This document shows, piece after piece, positions 1 to 8,874 of a DNA stretch of 39,250 nucleotides. The stretch is taken from NCBI GenBank assembly GCA_035545895.1, contig DASZXJ010000119.1, positions 1 through 39,250 on the forward strand. The letters are read 5' to 3'. Below the pieces are notes generated by a model, which worked only from the letters and a program-made list of their open reading frames with translations, did no database searches and was not told the DNA's origin. Every line of letters starts with the position of its first letter. Position 1 is the first letter of the stretch. The DNA comes from DASZXJ01 sp035545895. Lineage in GTDB: Bacteria > Planctomycetota > Phycisphaerae > Tepidisphaerales > Tepidisphaeraceae. The position numbers were made by a program, and so were the translations under genes.

Positions 1-174
1 TCGGCAACAGGCACTCATGGAAAAACCGGTCTTAGCTTGCCTGCCAGCTTGCGCCTAAAAGGCGATGTTCAGCGGATTCCAACGGACTTCCACGGAGTCT
101 CAACGCGCGAAGATGGTCCCCTCGCTCCTGACGACAACCAACTGCAAACACCGCATTTAGAGCGGGAATTGAAA
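1..174. other. Left edge, no gene seen
   Basis: No reading frame here looks protein-like; the frames that are open on both strands are arginine, proline and serine rich and have no ribosome binding site. The stretch lies 3' of the minus-strand tRNA-Ser. I see no convincing terminator hairpin in it. Confidence 0.5.
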
Positions 175-261
175 CGGAGAGGGGGAGATTCGAACTCCCG
201 CGACCCTTGCGGGCCGACCGGTTTTCGAAACCGGCGCATTCAACCACTCTGCCACCTCTCC
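175..261 (-). tRNA. tRNA-Ser (anticodon CGA)
   Basis: Read on the minus strand, the 87-nt sequence folds as a class II tRNA. The acceptor stem GGAGAGG (261-255) pairs with CCTCTCC (182-176), and base 175 gives a G discriminator. The anticodon stem CCGGT/ACCGG closes a TTCGAAA loop with anticodon CGA, which decodes UCG. A long variable arm and the T-loop motif GTTCGAATC are present. The 3' CCA is not encoded. Confidence 0.96.
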
Positions 262-415
262 GGGAGTCGCGGTGACGTTAGCCGATGCGCCCGGCTCGGT
301 CAAATCGGTCGATTTGCCCTTAACCCGGATTATTCATCGCCCCCCGCGCGACGGGCCTTCGTGTGGTTTAATTGCTTTTGCGAAGAAGAGTTAACCCAAA
401 GCACGGAGGCCGCGT

Positions 416-910
416 ATGTCGTCGCAGGGCGTGGATCAGTTGACGTTTGATTTTCTCCCACAGTTGCCCGTGATTGTCCAGCCCTGTGCTGGACAGCTCA
501 GTTCCGACGCCGGGCTGCTGCTGCACGTCGCCGCGTTCAATCTGCTCAATGCGATGCGCGGCTCGGTGCAACTGCCCGAAACGCTCCGCCTGTCCGCCCA
601 GGCGGGTGAGCCACTGGAAAGCGATGGCCCAGGTCATCCGCGTCGCGTCTTGGCGAGCAATGTCGGTTACTTCGAGAAACACAGGAACCACACGGACTAT
701 CCAACCTACCGATCCCGCGGCTGGCCAATTGGATCGGGGATTACTGAATCGGGAGTCAAGTTATTCGGCAAACGGGTGAAAGGCACGGAACAGTTCTGGA
801 GGGTAGAAGGAGCCGAAACGATTCTTGCGTTGCGAAGCAAGTGGCTCAGCGAGGATGAACACTCGGCATACTACTGGTTGGGGCGTCCTTCTGAAACGCG
901 GGCCGCGTAA
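416..910 (+). pseudogene. Chimeric transposase relic (IS1380-like start, ISKra4-like end)
   Basis: The 164-codon open frame joins pieces of two unrelated transposases. Residues 1 to about 45 (TFDFLPQLPVIVQPCAGQLS followed by SDAGLL) resemble the N-terminus of IS1380-family transposases, preceded by a good ribosome binding site (CGGAGG, 6 nt before the ATG). Residues from about 82 (YFEKHR, YRSRGWPIGSGITES, VKGTEQFW, ILALRS) resemble the C-terminal end of ISKra4/ISNCY-type transposases with the GLPIGSG-E block. The middle matches neither. Neither half has a full catalytic domain, so no active transposase is expected. The relic lies between two tRNA genes, a common landing place for mobile DNA. 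Family assignment is from remembered motifs; the junction, near 600-650, is an inference. Confidence 0.6.
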
Positions 911-951
911 AGTGTCACGCACCCCGTGCTTGCAGCGTCGGCAGGTTCAAC

Positions 952-979
952 TCGACACCGGATCGGCTGGCCGTATAAT
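952..979 (+). promoter_or_regulatory. Sigma-70-type promoter of tRNA-Leu
   Basis: A -35 box TCGACA (952-957, one mismatch to TTGACA) and a perfect -10 box TATAAT (974-979) are separated by 16 bases. The -10 box ends 11 bases before the mature tRNA-Leu start, so transcription would begin at or just before the tRNA. Confidence 0.75.
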
Positions 980-990
980 CGAGTTACCTC

Positions 991-1072
991 GCCCAGGTGG
1001 CGGAATTGGCAGACGCACTGCTTTGAGGTGGCAGCGCCGCAAGGCGTGCAGGTTCAAATCCTGTCCTGGGCA
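991..1072 (+). tRNA. tRNA-Leu (anticodon GAG)
   Basis: An 82-nt class II tRNA. The acceptor stem GCCCAGG (991-997) pairs with CCTGGGC (1065-1071), with A discriminator at 1072. The D-arm region GGCGGAATTGGCAGACGC is typical of tRNA-Leu. The anticodon stem CTGCT/GGCAG closes a TTGAGGT loop with anticodon GAG, which decodes CUC and CUU. The T-loop is GGTTCAAATCC. CCA is not encoded. Confidence 0.97.
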
Positions 1073-1087
1073 AATAGAGACCCCTGA

Positions 1088-1137
1088 GAAACCGCATCAA
1101 CCGCATTATTTGCGGGGAAACGCGGTTTCTTGGCTTT
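1088..1137 (+). terminator. Hairpin terminator after tRNA-Leu
   Basis: GAAACCGC (1088-1095) pairs with GCGGTTTC (1122-1129), and CCGCA (1101-1105) pairs with TGCGG (1111-1115) inside it. TTGGCTTTT follows. The structure begins 15 bases after the tRNA and fits an intrinsic terminator with a nested stem, although the T tract is broken. Confidence 0.6.
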
Positions 1138-1199
1138 TACCTGCGCCAACTGCGCGGGCGGGTTATCCCAAAATCAAGGTGTGACGGAGCACTAGCGCT

Positions 1200-1433
1200 T
1201 TATTTCTTCAGACGATATTTGGTTTTTCGATGGTTCTTCCATGACCGCCGATTCTTGCGTGCGGTGCCGTTGTTCGTCTCGATGCCATGCGGAAAGCAAT
1301 ATGAGCAGCCGCGCTCCTGGCCGTGGACGATGCGGGACAACCTAACGTTGCCCATCTTCCGCGGCGTGTCGGGCAACCCTTCGGCCGTCGCGCCGATCAT
1401 CTTCGTCACCCTTTTGCGTCCGCTTGCGCCCAT
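1200..1433 (-). CDS. Small conserved-looking CxxC protein
   Basis: 77 codons, very basic, with a central GCSYCFPHGIETNN motif (residues about 42-55) and a lysine/arginine-rich tail RRSWKNHRKTKYRLKK. The CxxC pair could bind a metal or iron-sulphur cluster. I associate this CxxCFPHG plus basic tail pattern with small uncharacterised planctomycete proteins, but cannot name a family. The start at 1433 has AAGGTGAT ending 3 bases upstream; a later ATG at 1355 has a purine run that sits too close. It is convergent with tRNA-Leu and may share the terminator region. Function unknown. Confidence 0.6.
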   Translation of the reverse strand: MGASGRKRVTKMIGATAEGLPDTPRKMGNVRLSRIVHGQERGCSYCFPHGIETNNGTARKNRRSWKNHRKTKYRLKK

Positions 1434-1558
1434 GTATCACCTTCGAATAAACAGCGTATCACACTTTCCCCGCCGGATCACATCAATGATTTTATCAATC
1501 ACCCACCGCCGCCATCAATCCGAATCCGCAATGACGACCGGCGCCGAGTACAGTCCAT
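1434..1558. other. Spacer downstream of the cas operon
   Basis: This gap separates the end of the cas8-like gene from the small CxxC gene, both on the minus strand. It contains the ribosome binding site for the CxxC protein. I see no tRNA, repeat array or clear terminator. Confidence 0.4.
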
Positions 1559-2473
1559 CTATATTACACAAACAGAAGGAGTGAGGTTTGGCGTTTTCTC
1601 AACCAGAATGCGGCGACATCGATAGATCATGCCCACTCCGGCAGGGACCAGCCGATCTGGTTGTGGCTTGATAGCCTGCAACTCGCCGAGCGACAGAGTA
1701 CTTTTGACGACATCAAGCGGGATTGGGGGTTTCCAGATCGGCCAAGTCCACATTGAATCGTCAGAACGAACACCGGTCCATCCGGTCATAAAGAGTCGGG
1801 CCGGGTTGGTTGATGGAAGGCCGAGGAAAAGAGGCAGTGCCTCGATGGCTAGTCGATTCGCACCGAGCATGTTGCCTGATTTGTTGCGATTCGGATCGCC
1901 GCTGGGTTGATTCCATTGATATACGTGTCGGCGGTCCTCAGTAGGTTCAAGATGCAGCGATTGCCCGCTCAATGGGTCATCATAACGCCAGGGTAGCAAG
2001 AGCGCTTTACGGAGATGGTCAGGAGTGGTGTTGGCCATGACCTGGTCAAGGTTCCCCACAAAATAGTCGCTTCGTGTGAGTTGGAGCGGCGACGTAGCGT
2101 CGGGGTGAATGTCGTTCGTCAATGATGCGATCCAGACATCCTGTTCTGGTGGGATTGGGCCGCCGTCACGAACGGATTGATAGAACGCGACGGCTTCTTT
2201 GTTCGATGATTTGTAGTCGATGAATCGAGTCGGATGTAATGAGCGATCCCGGACGAGCAATTTGTCAAGCTTTTCGATTAGCGCATCGCCATCCCTCGCC
2301 AGCGAGCACCACACCCGCGGCCGCCAGGCGCCTTCGTATTGCTCCCAACTCATCTTCACCGGTTCGTCCGGCAGCGCCAATGTAAGTGTGCGCAGCGTAC
2401 CGAGGGCGGCGAGGAAGGCGAGCGGGTTCGAGCCGTCGAGGCCTTTGAGAAGAATGCCGTTGTTGTCAGTCAT
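1559..2473 (-). CDS. Type I-G Cas8-like subunit (Csb3 / Cas3-extension family)
   Basis: 304 aa, last gene of the effector operon. It begins MTDNNGILLKGLDGSNPLAF and continues LAALGTLRTLTLAL; this glycine-leucine N-terminal block occurs in the large-subunit-like proteins of type I-G systems, which have been labelled Csb3, Cas8u or Cas3-extension family. By position it should be the large-subunit equivalent of the Cascade-like complex, helping recognise the PAM and recruit Cas3. It is much shorter than classical Cas8 or Csx17 proteins. The start at 2473 is set by GGAAGGA 6-7 bases upstream and overlaps the cas3 stop by 8 bases; a reading frame continues upstream inside cas3 but is a shadow. Membership in the operon is secure; the exact family name is less so. 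Confidence 0.75.
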   Translation of the reverse strand: MTDNNGILLKGLDGSNPLAFLAALGTLRTLTLALPDEPVKMSWEQYEGAWRPRVWCSLARDGDALIEKLDKLLVRDRSLHPTRFIDYKSSNKEAVAFYQSVRDGGPIPPEQDVWIASLTNDIHPDATSPLQLTRSDYFVGNLDQVMANTTPDHLRKALLLPWRYDDPLSGQSLHLEPTEDRRHVYQWNQPSGDPNRNKSGNMLGANRLAIEALPLFLGLPSTNPARLFMTGWTGVRSDDSMWTWPIWKPPIPLDVVKSTLSLGELQAIKPQPDRLVPAGVGMIYRCRRILVEKTPNLTPSVCVI

Positions 2474-5400
2474 TGTTCTTTCCTTCCTGCTCGGCGGCGC
2501 TGGCCTGCTGGTCGGCGAGACGAAGGATGGATTCGAGCCACGCGAGACCCCACCAGCCGTGCTCGCGCGTGAGCTTCCAAAATCGCTCGGCGACGCCGGA
2601 GTCGAAGCGGTGAGAGGGTGTCCATGCTTTTCGCTCGCTGCCTGTGATGTTCTTGCCGTTAACATGAACAGAGCGAAGCTCGTCATCGATTGCTTCATCG
2701 AAGCAGACAGGGGCGAATGGCCGGGCGTAGCCGTGATGGGCGGCGATCAGATGCAGAAGCAGATCGCGATGTTTGAGATCCGTTTCGAGCTTGATGTGTT
2801 CGATCAATTCGATGCTGAGCATCTCGTGTCGAAACCCGCGTGGATACATCGCTCGCTCGAAGATGGCGTTTCGCTCGACTTGTGTGCGGCGGACGCCATC
2901 GCCTTTGCCAAGCAGTTTCGGCAACATCATCGCCTCGTAGGGAGTGATGCCTGCGAGCATGGCTTGAAATCGCGCGTCAGATTTGCCAATGTCATGAAGC
3001 GGCGCTGAAGCACGGGTCGTCGATTCAATCTCACCCAGATGAAGCTTGCCGAGCGCGGCCGCCAATCGCTCCTCGACGTGTTTCGTGTGATCGTCGAGTG
3101 GGATGAATTTGTTTCCTTCACTAAGATCGTCCTCGCCGTCGTCTTCATCGATTGCTGGCAGAACGAGCTTGTTGGGTGGATCGAGCAGTCGCTTGAAGAC
3201 GATCACTTCATCGGGCTTTGAGTCGGGATTGTCGTCATCGGAATCTCGATATGAATGTCGCTCGATGCGGGCGAGGGGCTTCTTGTTCCATTCCGACGGG
3301 ATGATACCCCGATCGACGAGCGCGAGGCGCAAATCGGGATCGGACAAGCCACGAAGCGAATCAATGTTCTCGAATGCGGGATGGATGCGCACGATGACGC
3401 GCAACTTTGACTCGCGCGTTGCCCGCTCGGCGACATCGATCGCGCGATTGAGTTGAAAACGCCAGAGATGAAGGCGTCTTGCTTCATACGCTTCGTCAGA
3501 CTCATCATCCTGTTTCTGATGATCGATTGGCTTTAGCTCGGGAATGTGGCCGAGAGCGTTCCAATTCTGATACTCAATCGGCATCACCACCGTGTCGTTG
3601 GGACGAAGCTCGTTCGCGCTGTCGATTACTTTGATTTCCTTCGTGCCGCGCCAGACGACGACGCTGCGGCGAGTTTGATCCGGTGAATCTGGGCGTTTTT
3701 CATCAGGATCGGCCTGCACCGGGACATCGGCGTCGCGATCGTCTTTGGATTTTGTCTCGTTCATCCATCGCCGGAGATCGCGCAGGGGAACGGTCATGCA
3801 CTCGGTCGATGTCGGCGGGAGCAGCCGAATGATGTCGGGCCACTGGTCGGGATCGTCGCACAAGTCAGCTCGCCAGCAGACATTCACTTCGGCGTTGTCG
3901 CGCTGCGGGCCGTGGATGAAGTAGCTGACGTCGGGGCTTGGCTCGGGATAAGGCGCAGTCTGGCAGAGGGTGTCGAGATGTGCGGGCAGGAGCACAGCAG
4001 CGCTCTGAGTCGGAGACAACAAACGTTTCGGCGCATCTTCGTCGAGATAGGTCGCGTGATCGCTTTCCACTCCCTGCCATAGCGGCTTGAAATTGAAGAT
4101 GCCGAAATCGACAGCACCGTTGGTATCCTTCTTCGACCAGAGCCATTCCCAAGTATGCTTGATCGCATCGCCATAAATAGGATCGTCCCCTTTGAGCGAC
4201 TCTTCGTTGGTGACGATGGCGGCAAAGATTTCGAACGGCGATCCATCAGGATTCTTTCGTCCTTTACGATTCAGGCGTCCGAAGCGTTGACGCAGCGCGT
4301 CGATGCTGGCACACTCAGTAATGAGGGCATCGAAGTCGTAATCGGCCCCGACTTCGAGACATTGCGTGGCGACGATGAAGACTGGCTTGGCTTCAGTAGG
4401 AAAGACTTCTGGCCGACCCGGCCCGACCAGATCACGTAATTCGCCTTGCAGTTTATCTCGATCGATGGGACGCATGCGCCCGATGATGAGATAGACATTC
4501 TCGCCATGTTCCTTCACAAGCGCTTCATAAATATCGCGCGCGGTTTTCACACGGTTGACGATGATGCCGACCGCTTTACGTCCGGTAGACAGCGCGCCAT
4601 CTGGTTTCGTGCTTTGTGCAAACTCAACAACGTCGTCGACAATTGATTTTTTCTTCTTCAGATCGATCAATTTTGCAGGTTTCGACGCTTCCTGCCGTTC
4701 CTTCAACTTCATATTCCGTGGATCGTTCCAATTCTCTTGCTTGAGATTGAAACGCTTGTCTTCAGGAACATCTGCCGGTGTCGCAGTCATCTGGACGAAA
4801 CGCATCGGCGGGATCGTCGTCGTTTCGCTCGTTCGTACCTGCTGATACCTCGTCAGAAGCTGCATCGTTTGTGAAAACGCGCGGGTAACGTGGGCCTCGT
4901 CGAGCAGGATGAGCGAGTCACAGCCACACAGCGCGGCGTGGATCGGCGCGGAGGAATCGGTCACGCCATAGCCGCGAAAGAGCAGCCGCGAGCCGAGTTG
5001 GTCGGCGGTCGTGCAGACGACGATCGGCTGGGTGATGCTTCGCGCCCAGGCACGGTCGCGGTAGATGCCGCCGCGAAGTTGGGCGATGTCGAGAGGCGGA
5101 GCATCTTTATCGCCGCTGATTTCATACAAGGCGTTGGCGACTTCCTTGAGAATGCCGTCTTTTGCGTCAAGCAGTTTCTGGGCAAGTTTCTTTGCCCGTT
5201 CAAACGCTTCATCGACGATCACTCGCCGGTTGACGGTGAAGAAAATCCGCCGGCCAACTGTGCGTTGGTTCGTTTCTAATCCCGCCTGACACGCCAGCAC
5301 GAACACCGCAATGTCAATCGCGGCGGTCTTGCCGCTGGCGGTAGGCAGGTCGATGCAGTCGGGCCAGCCCTCGTTGAACACCTGCCTCGCGAGGCGTGTC

Positions 5401-5489
5401 TGCCAGGGGAATGGGTCGTATGTCTTCCCCTGTTCGTTTCTAACAGCTTCACGAAAGAACTCATCAAATCGATCGATCGAAAGGCTCAT
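2466..5489 (-). CDS. cas3: Type I-G CRISPR helicase-nuclease Cas3
   Basis: 1007 aa, in helicase-then-HD order. The superfamily 2 helicase is N-terminal: Walker A TASGKT (50-55), DEAH box (197-200), motif III QMTATP, motif V IIVATQCLEVGADYDF... reduced to VATQCLEVGAD, and motif VI RQRFGRLNRKGR. The HD nuclease domain is C-terminal: LHDIGK (831-836), FRHE, and LIAAHHG. All key residues are present, so it should be active in unwinding and degrading target DNA recruited by the crRNA complex. Length and domain order match the GSU0051-type Cas3 of subtype I-G. The ATG at 5489 overlaps the csb2 stop as ATGA and has GGGGAGG just upstream; an in-frame start 21 bases earlier is less likely. Confidence 0.95.
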   Translation of the reverse strand: MSLSIDRFDEFFREAVRNEQGKTYDPFPWQTRLARQVFNEGWPDCIDLPTASGKTAAIDIAVFVLACQAGLETNQRTVGRRIFFTVNRRVIVDEAFERAKKLAQKLLDAKDGILKEVANALYEISGDKDAPPLDIAQLRGGIYRDRAWARSITQPIVVCTTADQLGSRLLFRGYGVTDSSAPIHAALCGCDSLILLDEAHVTRAFSQTMQLLTRYQQVRTSETTTIPPMRFVQMTATPADVPEDKRFNLKQENWNDPRNMKLKERQEASKPAKLIDLKKKKSIVDDVVEFAQSTKPDGALSTGRKAVGIIVNRVKTARDIYEALVKEHGENVYLIIGRMRPIDRDKLQGELRDLVGPGRPEVFPTEAKPVFIVATQCLEVGADYDFDALITECASIDALRQRFGRLNRKGRKNPDGSPFEIFAAIVTNEESLKGDDPIYGDAIKHTWEWLWSKKDTNGAVDFGIFNFKPLWQGVESDHATYLDEDAPKRLLSPTQSAAVLLPAHLDTLCQTAPYPEPSPDVSYFIHGPQRDNAEVNVCWRADLCDDPDQWPDIIRLLPPTSTECMTVPLRDLRRWMNETKSKDDRDADVPVQADPDEKRPDSPDQTRRSVVVWRGTKEIKVIDSANELRPNDTVVMPIEYQNWNALGHIPELKPIDHQKQDDESDEAYEARRLHLWRFQLNRAIDVAERATRESKLRVIVRIHPAFENIDSLRGLSDPDLRLALVDRGIIPSEWNKKPLARIERHSYRDSDDDNPDSKPDEVIVFKRLLDPPNKLVLPAIDEDDGEDDLSEGNKFIPLDDHTKHVEERLAAALGKLHLGEIESTTRASAPLHDIGKSDARFQAMLAGITPYEAMMLPKLLGKGDGVRRTQVERNAIFERAMYPRGFRHEMLSIELIEHIKLETDLKHRDLLLHLIAAHHGYARPFAPVCFDEAIDDELRSVHVNGKNITGSERKAWTPSHRFDSGVAERFWKLTREHGWWGLAWLESILRLADQQASAAEQEGKNND

Positions 5490-7072
5490 CGCCCCTCCCC
5501 GTTTTCCCACGGCCGCATGAGTCCATAACCGCGAAATCGCCCGGCCCCGAGCAGCACCGGGCCTTGCACGGGACGGTCGAACTCGATGGCGACATGCACC
5601 TGGAACTTGCCCTTGCGAAGTTGCGGGAACCCACCTTGGCCGGGCATCGCGCGCAGCGAGCCGAGAAAGAACGGCGTCTTTTCAACTCGCACCGCGATGG
5701 GTGCGGGCAAGCCGACGTTTTCACATGATTTGATGATGATGCCTTTGACTTCCTCGCGCCAGGTGCACGGGTCTTTCAAGCGATCCGCTTTGGGCATCCG
5801 GTCCAGCAACACCGGCGTGACCGATGCCCATGACGCACCGGTGGCTGTATAAGTCAGCGTTTGCAGCGTTCGTTTCGGCGAGAGGTCTGTTTCGCGCACG
5901 AGCTTCCATGCGCCGGCCTTGCCCATCGTCAATGGAAGCGTTTTTGGCTCGTTGGTCTTTTCATCGAACAGGATCGACGAGAGCACTTTTGCCCGTTCCC
6001 GATAGGATACGTCGCGCGGGAGCACGATGCCCAGGCCCATCAGGTGTCCGTCGGCGAATTGCTCGTTTTTCACCCAATGCCTGCCGACGAATGCAAGCGG
6101 GATCAACGCCATGTGATTCTGAGATGTCAGCTTGTCGCCGTTGGGTTCGTGACCGCCAACCCATGGAGGAACGGGCTGCACCGTTGATTGTTGCATAATC
6201 AACTGGCGAAGTGAGTCAGTGACCAATGCCGTCGATTCGAGGCCAAATGTTTGCGTCGCATCGTCCGATTCGCGCAGAACGATGAAGTTTGGGTCGAACG
6301 GAGATTGCGGCGTATCGGCCGACGGCGGCGCGATAGGTCGATAACCCCGGCTGATGGAGAACACCGGTCGTTGCGATGTCGGCTGGCCGCGTGGGAATCG
6401 CTCCTTGAGTTTTTCCTGAAGCTGTTTCTTCGCCTTGCCGTTTGAAGCGCTGATTTGTGCCTCAAGAGCGGTGAATTCCTCGATCGCCGACTTGTTGAAG
6501 GCGTATTCCAGTCGCTGCAATGCACCGGCTTCAGCAATCCGCAGACCCTTTTCGAGCGCGTGTTCATCCGGCACGTGTGTTGGCTTGACGCCGGTGTTGC
6601 GTTCAAGCCGAACCCATACCAGCGATGATGAATGTCCAATCCGCGTGACACTGCGGCAGATCGATTCAAGTGCTTCCAGATGATTGGCGGGCGGATCATC
6701 GGGAGCGTGCCAGGTCAGCCGTAGCGGTTCTGAGCCGATGTGAACGCGCGGAAAGAATCTCGGCTGGCGCGACCGCATGAGCAGCGCATCTCCACCGGCC
6801 TGGTCGTTGACGGGGACGTACACGGTTCGCACTTCACGCAATGTATGCTGAGGAACCGTCACATCGGGAGGATCGAGCGTAGCAAGCCATTCGAGTGCGG
6901 CTCGCCCGGCCTGCTTTTGTTCGGGCAAACCATCTGTCTCGAAATGGGCGGCCGCCAGCGCCATGAAGACGCGCGCTGGGTGCGGCGGCCATTCGGCCTG
7001 CTCGCGGTTGGCCGGATCGGTCGCGACGGCGTAGCCGGTGAGGTATTCGATGACGAGGGAAAAGCTCTTCAC
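5486..7072 (-). CDS. csb2: Type I-G Csb2 (Cas5-Cas6 fusion)
   Basis: 528 aa. Begins MKSFSLVIEYLTGYAVATDP, then PPHPARVFMALAAAH, typical of the GSU0054/Csb2 family. The N-terminal half is the Cas5-like RAMP fold that would hold the crRNA 5' handle. The C-terminal part carries a Cas6-like glycine-rich segment (GPVLLGAGRFRGYGLMRPW), which would process pre-crRNA, so no separate cas6 is needed and none is seen. The start is GTG at 7072, overlapping the csb1 stop as GTGA, with GGGAGGTAACAC in front. The gene ends in a 4-base overlap with cas3, so translation of the operon is probably coupled. Confidence 0.93.
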   Translation of the reverse strand: MKSFSLVIEYLTGYAVATDPANREQAEWPPHPARVFMALAAAHFETDGLPEQKQAGRAALEWLATLDPPDVTVPQHTLREVRTVYVPVNDQAGGDALLMRSRQPRFFPRVHIGSEPLRLTWHAPDDPPANHLEALESICRSVTRIGHSSSLVWVRLERNTGVKPTHVPDEHALEKGLRIAEAGALQRLEYAFNKSAIEEFTALEAQISASNGKAKKQLQEKLKERFPRGQPTSQRPVFSISRGYRPIAPPSADTPQSPFDPNFIVLRESDDATQTFGLESTALVTDSLRQLIMQQSTVQPVPPWVGGHEPNGDKLTSQNHMALIPLAFVGRHWVKNEQFADGHLMGLGIVLPRDVSYRERAKVLSSILFDEKTNEPKTLPLTMGKAGAWKLVRETDLSPKRTLQTLTYTATGASWASVTPVLLDRMPKADRLKDPCTWREEVKGIIIKSCENVGLPAPIAVRVEKTPFFLGSLRAMPGQGGFPQLRKGKFQVHVAIEFDRPVQGPVLLGAGRFRGYGLMRPWENGEGR

Positions 7073-8499
7073 GTGTTACCTCCCGTCGCGTCGTCTCCTT
7101 CGACTCCAGCTTTGGCCAGTTCTTCGCTCTTCTTCGCCAACGCGATCAACTCGGGTGAGGGCGAGAGCGTAATTGCGTTGTACTTCTCACGCTTTTCCAG
7201 AAGCGAAGCGTTTGCATGCCACGGCAAACCTGCGCCAATCGCCTTTTCAACGGCTTCGTTGTAGATGGCGATCGCGTGTGCCGAATCGAGCGAAATCGGC
7301 GTCGGCTTGCCCGGTATTTCGAGCAACTCGAAACTGAGCGGCCCTTCGGGGAACAGGAGACACCGCGACCGCAAATCGCAGCCGCGTTCGAGTGAGAGCG
7401 TCAGGCCGACCAGCGCCAGTGCCGCCAGCACTGTGCGGGCGGCGTTGTCGATCTCGGCTTGCTTTTTCGGATCCGAGTTGAGCGCGCCGTTCAGCGGAAA
7501 CCGCAATCGCCGAAGCTGCGGGAGGGAGAGGACGGCGGTGTGTTCAGCATGGTCGATTGTCGTACCACCTGCGGCAATTGCACCTTGTCGAGCGTCTTCG
7601 CCCGTGAGCGGATCGGTTCCTTCCGCACCTTTGGCGTATTTGCTGAATGTCGGCGGGATGTTTCCGTGATTCGCCTTGGCTGGATCACCTGGCTTCCCCG
7701 TGGCAACATTTCCACGAGAGAACAGAATCGGGTTCTTCGTCTTCTTGTCCTTCAACGCTTCGTTCGGATCAAGTGTCCATTCGATACCACCAAACTTATC
7801 AACGTCCTTGGTGTACAGCGGCCCTGCGCTCGTCTTCGTTTGAATCGGATCAATTCGGCTCCCGGTACGAACGCCGTAGGCCGCATCAATTCCCACGATC
7901 TCGCTCACCAGCGCCCGCGCGAACTTTGCTCCTAGGCCGCCTTTGGGGCCAGTGGAGTCCCAGACGCCGAGGAATAGAGCGTGCGGGCAGTATCGAAACT
8001 GTCCCGTGGCATTGGCAAGGCTGCTGTTGGTAATCGCTTCGCCAATAGTCGATTTGCGGAAAGGAAGCGGTTTGCCCTTTTCGTCCTTTTGGTCTGTCAG
8101 GCTGTCGCGCAGGATTGCGTCAGCGGCGCGGTGCGGAGCCTGGAGACTGGTAACGCGCTGCACATCGGCAACGGCATCGCCGAAGTTCACGACGATCAAC
8201 GGCATGGATAGTTTTCCATCGTCGATCGCCTGCTGAAGCGCGTCTTCGATCCGATTCGCTTGCGACTGTACCGAATCGAGCAGGACGCAATCGACGACGC
8301 GGGTTTCGCCAGGTTTGTCCTTATCCGGCACGCGCCGTTGCTCTGTCGCGTACACGCCGCCGGCGTGCGTTGGCGGAAAGACTTTCGTTCCGCATCCGGC
8401 GGCTGGCTGGAGAATGGTCTTGCATCGAATGGCCGCCGCATGACCCGAAATCGCGTCCTTCAGCGTATCAAAATTCAGTTGCTTAGCTTCCGTTCCCAT
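7069..8499 (-). CDS. csb1: Type I-G Csb1 (Cas7 backbone protein)
   Basis: 476 aa from the preferred start. Csb1/GSU0053 proteins are the Cas7-type RAMP that polymerises along the crRNA as backbone of the effector. Visible landmarks are the start MGTEAKQLNFDTLKDAI, then KTILQPAAGCGTKVFPPTHAG, LLDSVQSQANRIEDAL and FLGVWDSTGPKGGLGAKF, characteristic of the family. The ATG at 8499 is preceded by GGGAGGAG, spaced about 9 bases. The frame stays open for another 98 codons upstream (see separate entry), so a longer product cannot be excluded. First core gene of the effector operon, followed by csb2 with a 4-base overlap. Confidence 0.93.
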   Translation of the reverse strand: MGTEAKQLNFDTLKDAISGHAAAIRCKTILQPAAGCGTKVFPPTHAGGVYATEQRRVPDKDKPGETRVVDCVLLDSVQSQANRIEDALQQAIDDGKLSMPLIVVNFGDAVADVQRVTSLQAPHRAADAILRDSLTDQKDEKGKPLPFRKSTIGEAITNSSLANATGQFRYCPHALFLGVWDSTGPKGGLGAKFARALVSEIVGIDAAYGVRTGSRIDPIQTKTSAGPLYTKDVDKFGGIEWTLDPNEALKDKKTKNPILFSRGNVATGKPGDPAKANHGNIPPTFSKYAKGAEGTDPLTGEDARQGAIAAGGTTIDHAEHTAVLSLPQLRRLRFPLNGALNSDPKKQAEIDNAARTVLAALALVGLTLSLERGCDLRSRCLLFPEGPLSFELLEIPGKPTPISLDSAHAIAIYNEAVEKAIGAGLPWHANASLLEKREKYNAITLSPSPELIALAKKSEELAKAGVEGDDATGGNT

Positions 8500-8793
8500 G
8501 TTCGTATTTCTCCTCCCGCATGTAGCGGGTGTTGAGTTGATAAATTGTCCCATTCCAGCCGCCAACGCCGAGCTGATGTGCCGGGCGGCATCTTCGCACA
8601 TGGGCCAGTCCGCTCCAACCCTCGCCAATCGCCGTGACAGCAGGCGGCGGAGGTTCGGGGCGGTGATGGGACGGCCCATCCGAATCGCCAGCCGGCGATC
8701 GCGCTCGGTGCGCAGCACGGCCCGCCACCACGCCCGCCCGGCTCGACTGAGCTCGCCGAAGTCGGCGTCCGTGCCGCGGTCGGTTCGGCTCAT
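8500..8793 (-). other. Open in-frame extension upstream of csb1
   Basis: 98 codons in frame with csb1 and without a stop, beginning with ATG at 8793 (MSRTDRGTDADFGELSRAG). The translation has balanced charges, two tryptophans in a row and arginine-rich helical stretches (RRLLSRRLARVG), and looks more protein-like than the other frames here. It has no clear ribosome binding site of its own, whereas csb1 has a strong one inside its 3' end. It could be an N-terminal extension of Csb1, a decayed small gene fused to csb1, or chance. Confidence 0.35.
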
Positions 8794-8874
8794 CGAGACA
8801 ACATAGCAGCGGAGAGTGACAACATGATGTCAGTGCTGCGAGAACATTTTCCGATTTATTCAACGAGGGCAAAA

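Noticed and set aside
2474..2698. N-terminal extension of the Cas8-like protein
   Set aside because: These 75 codons lie inside cas3 in another frame, are serine and proline rich, and a good ribosome binding site supports the start at 2473.
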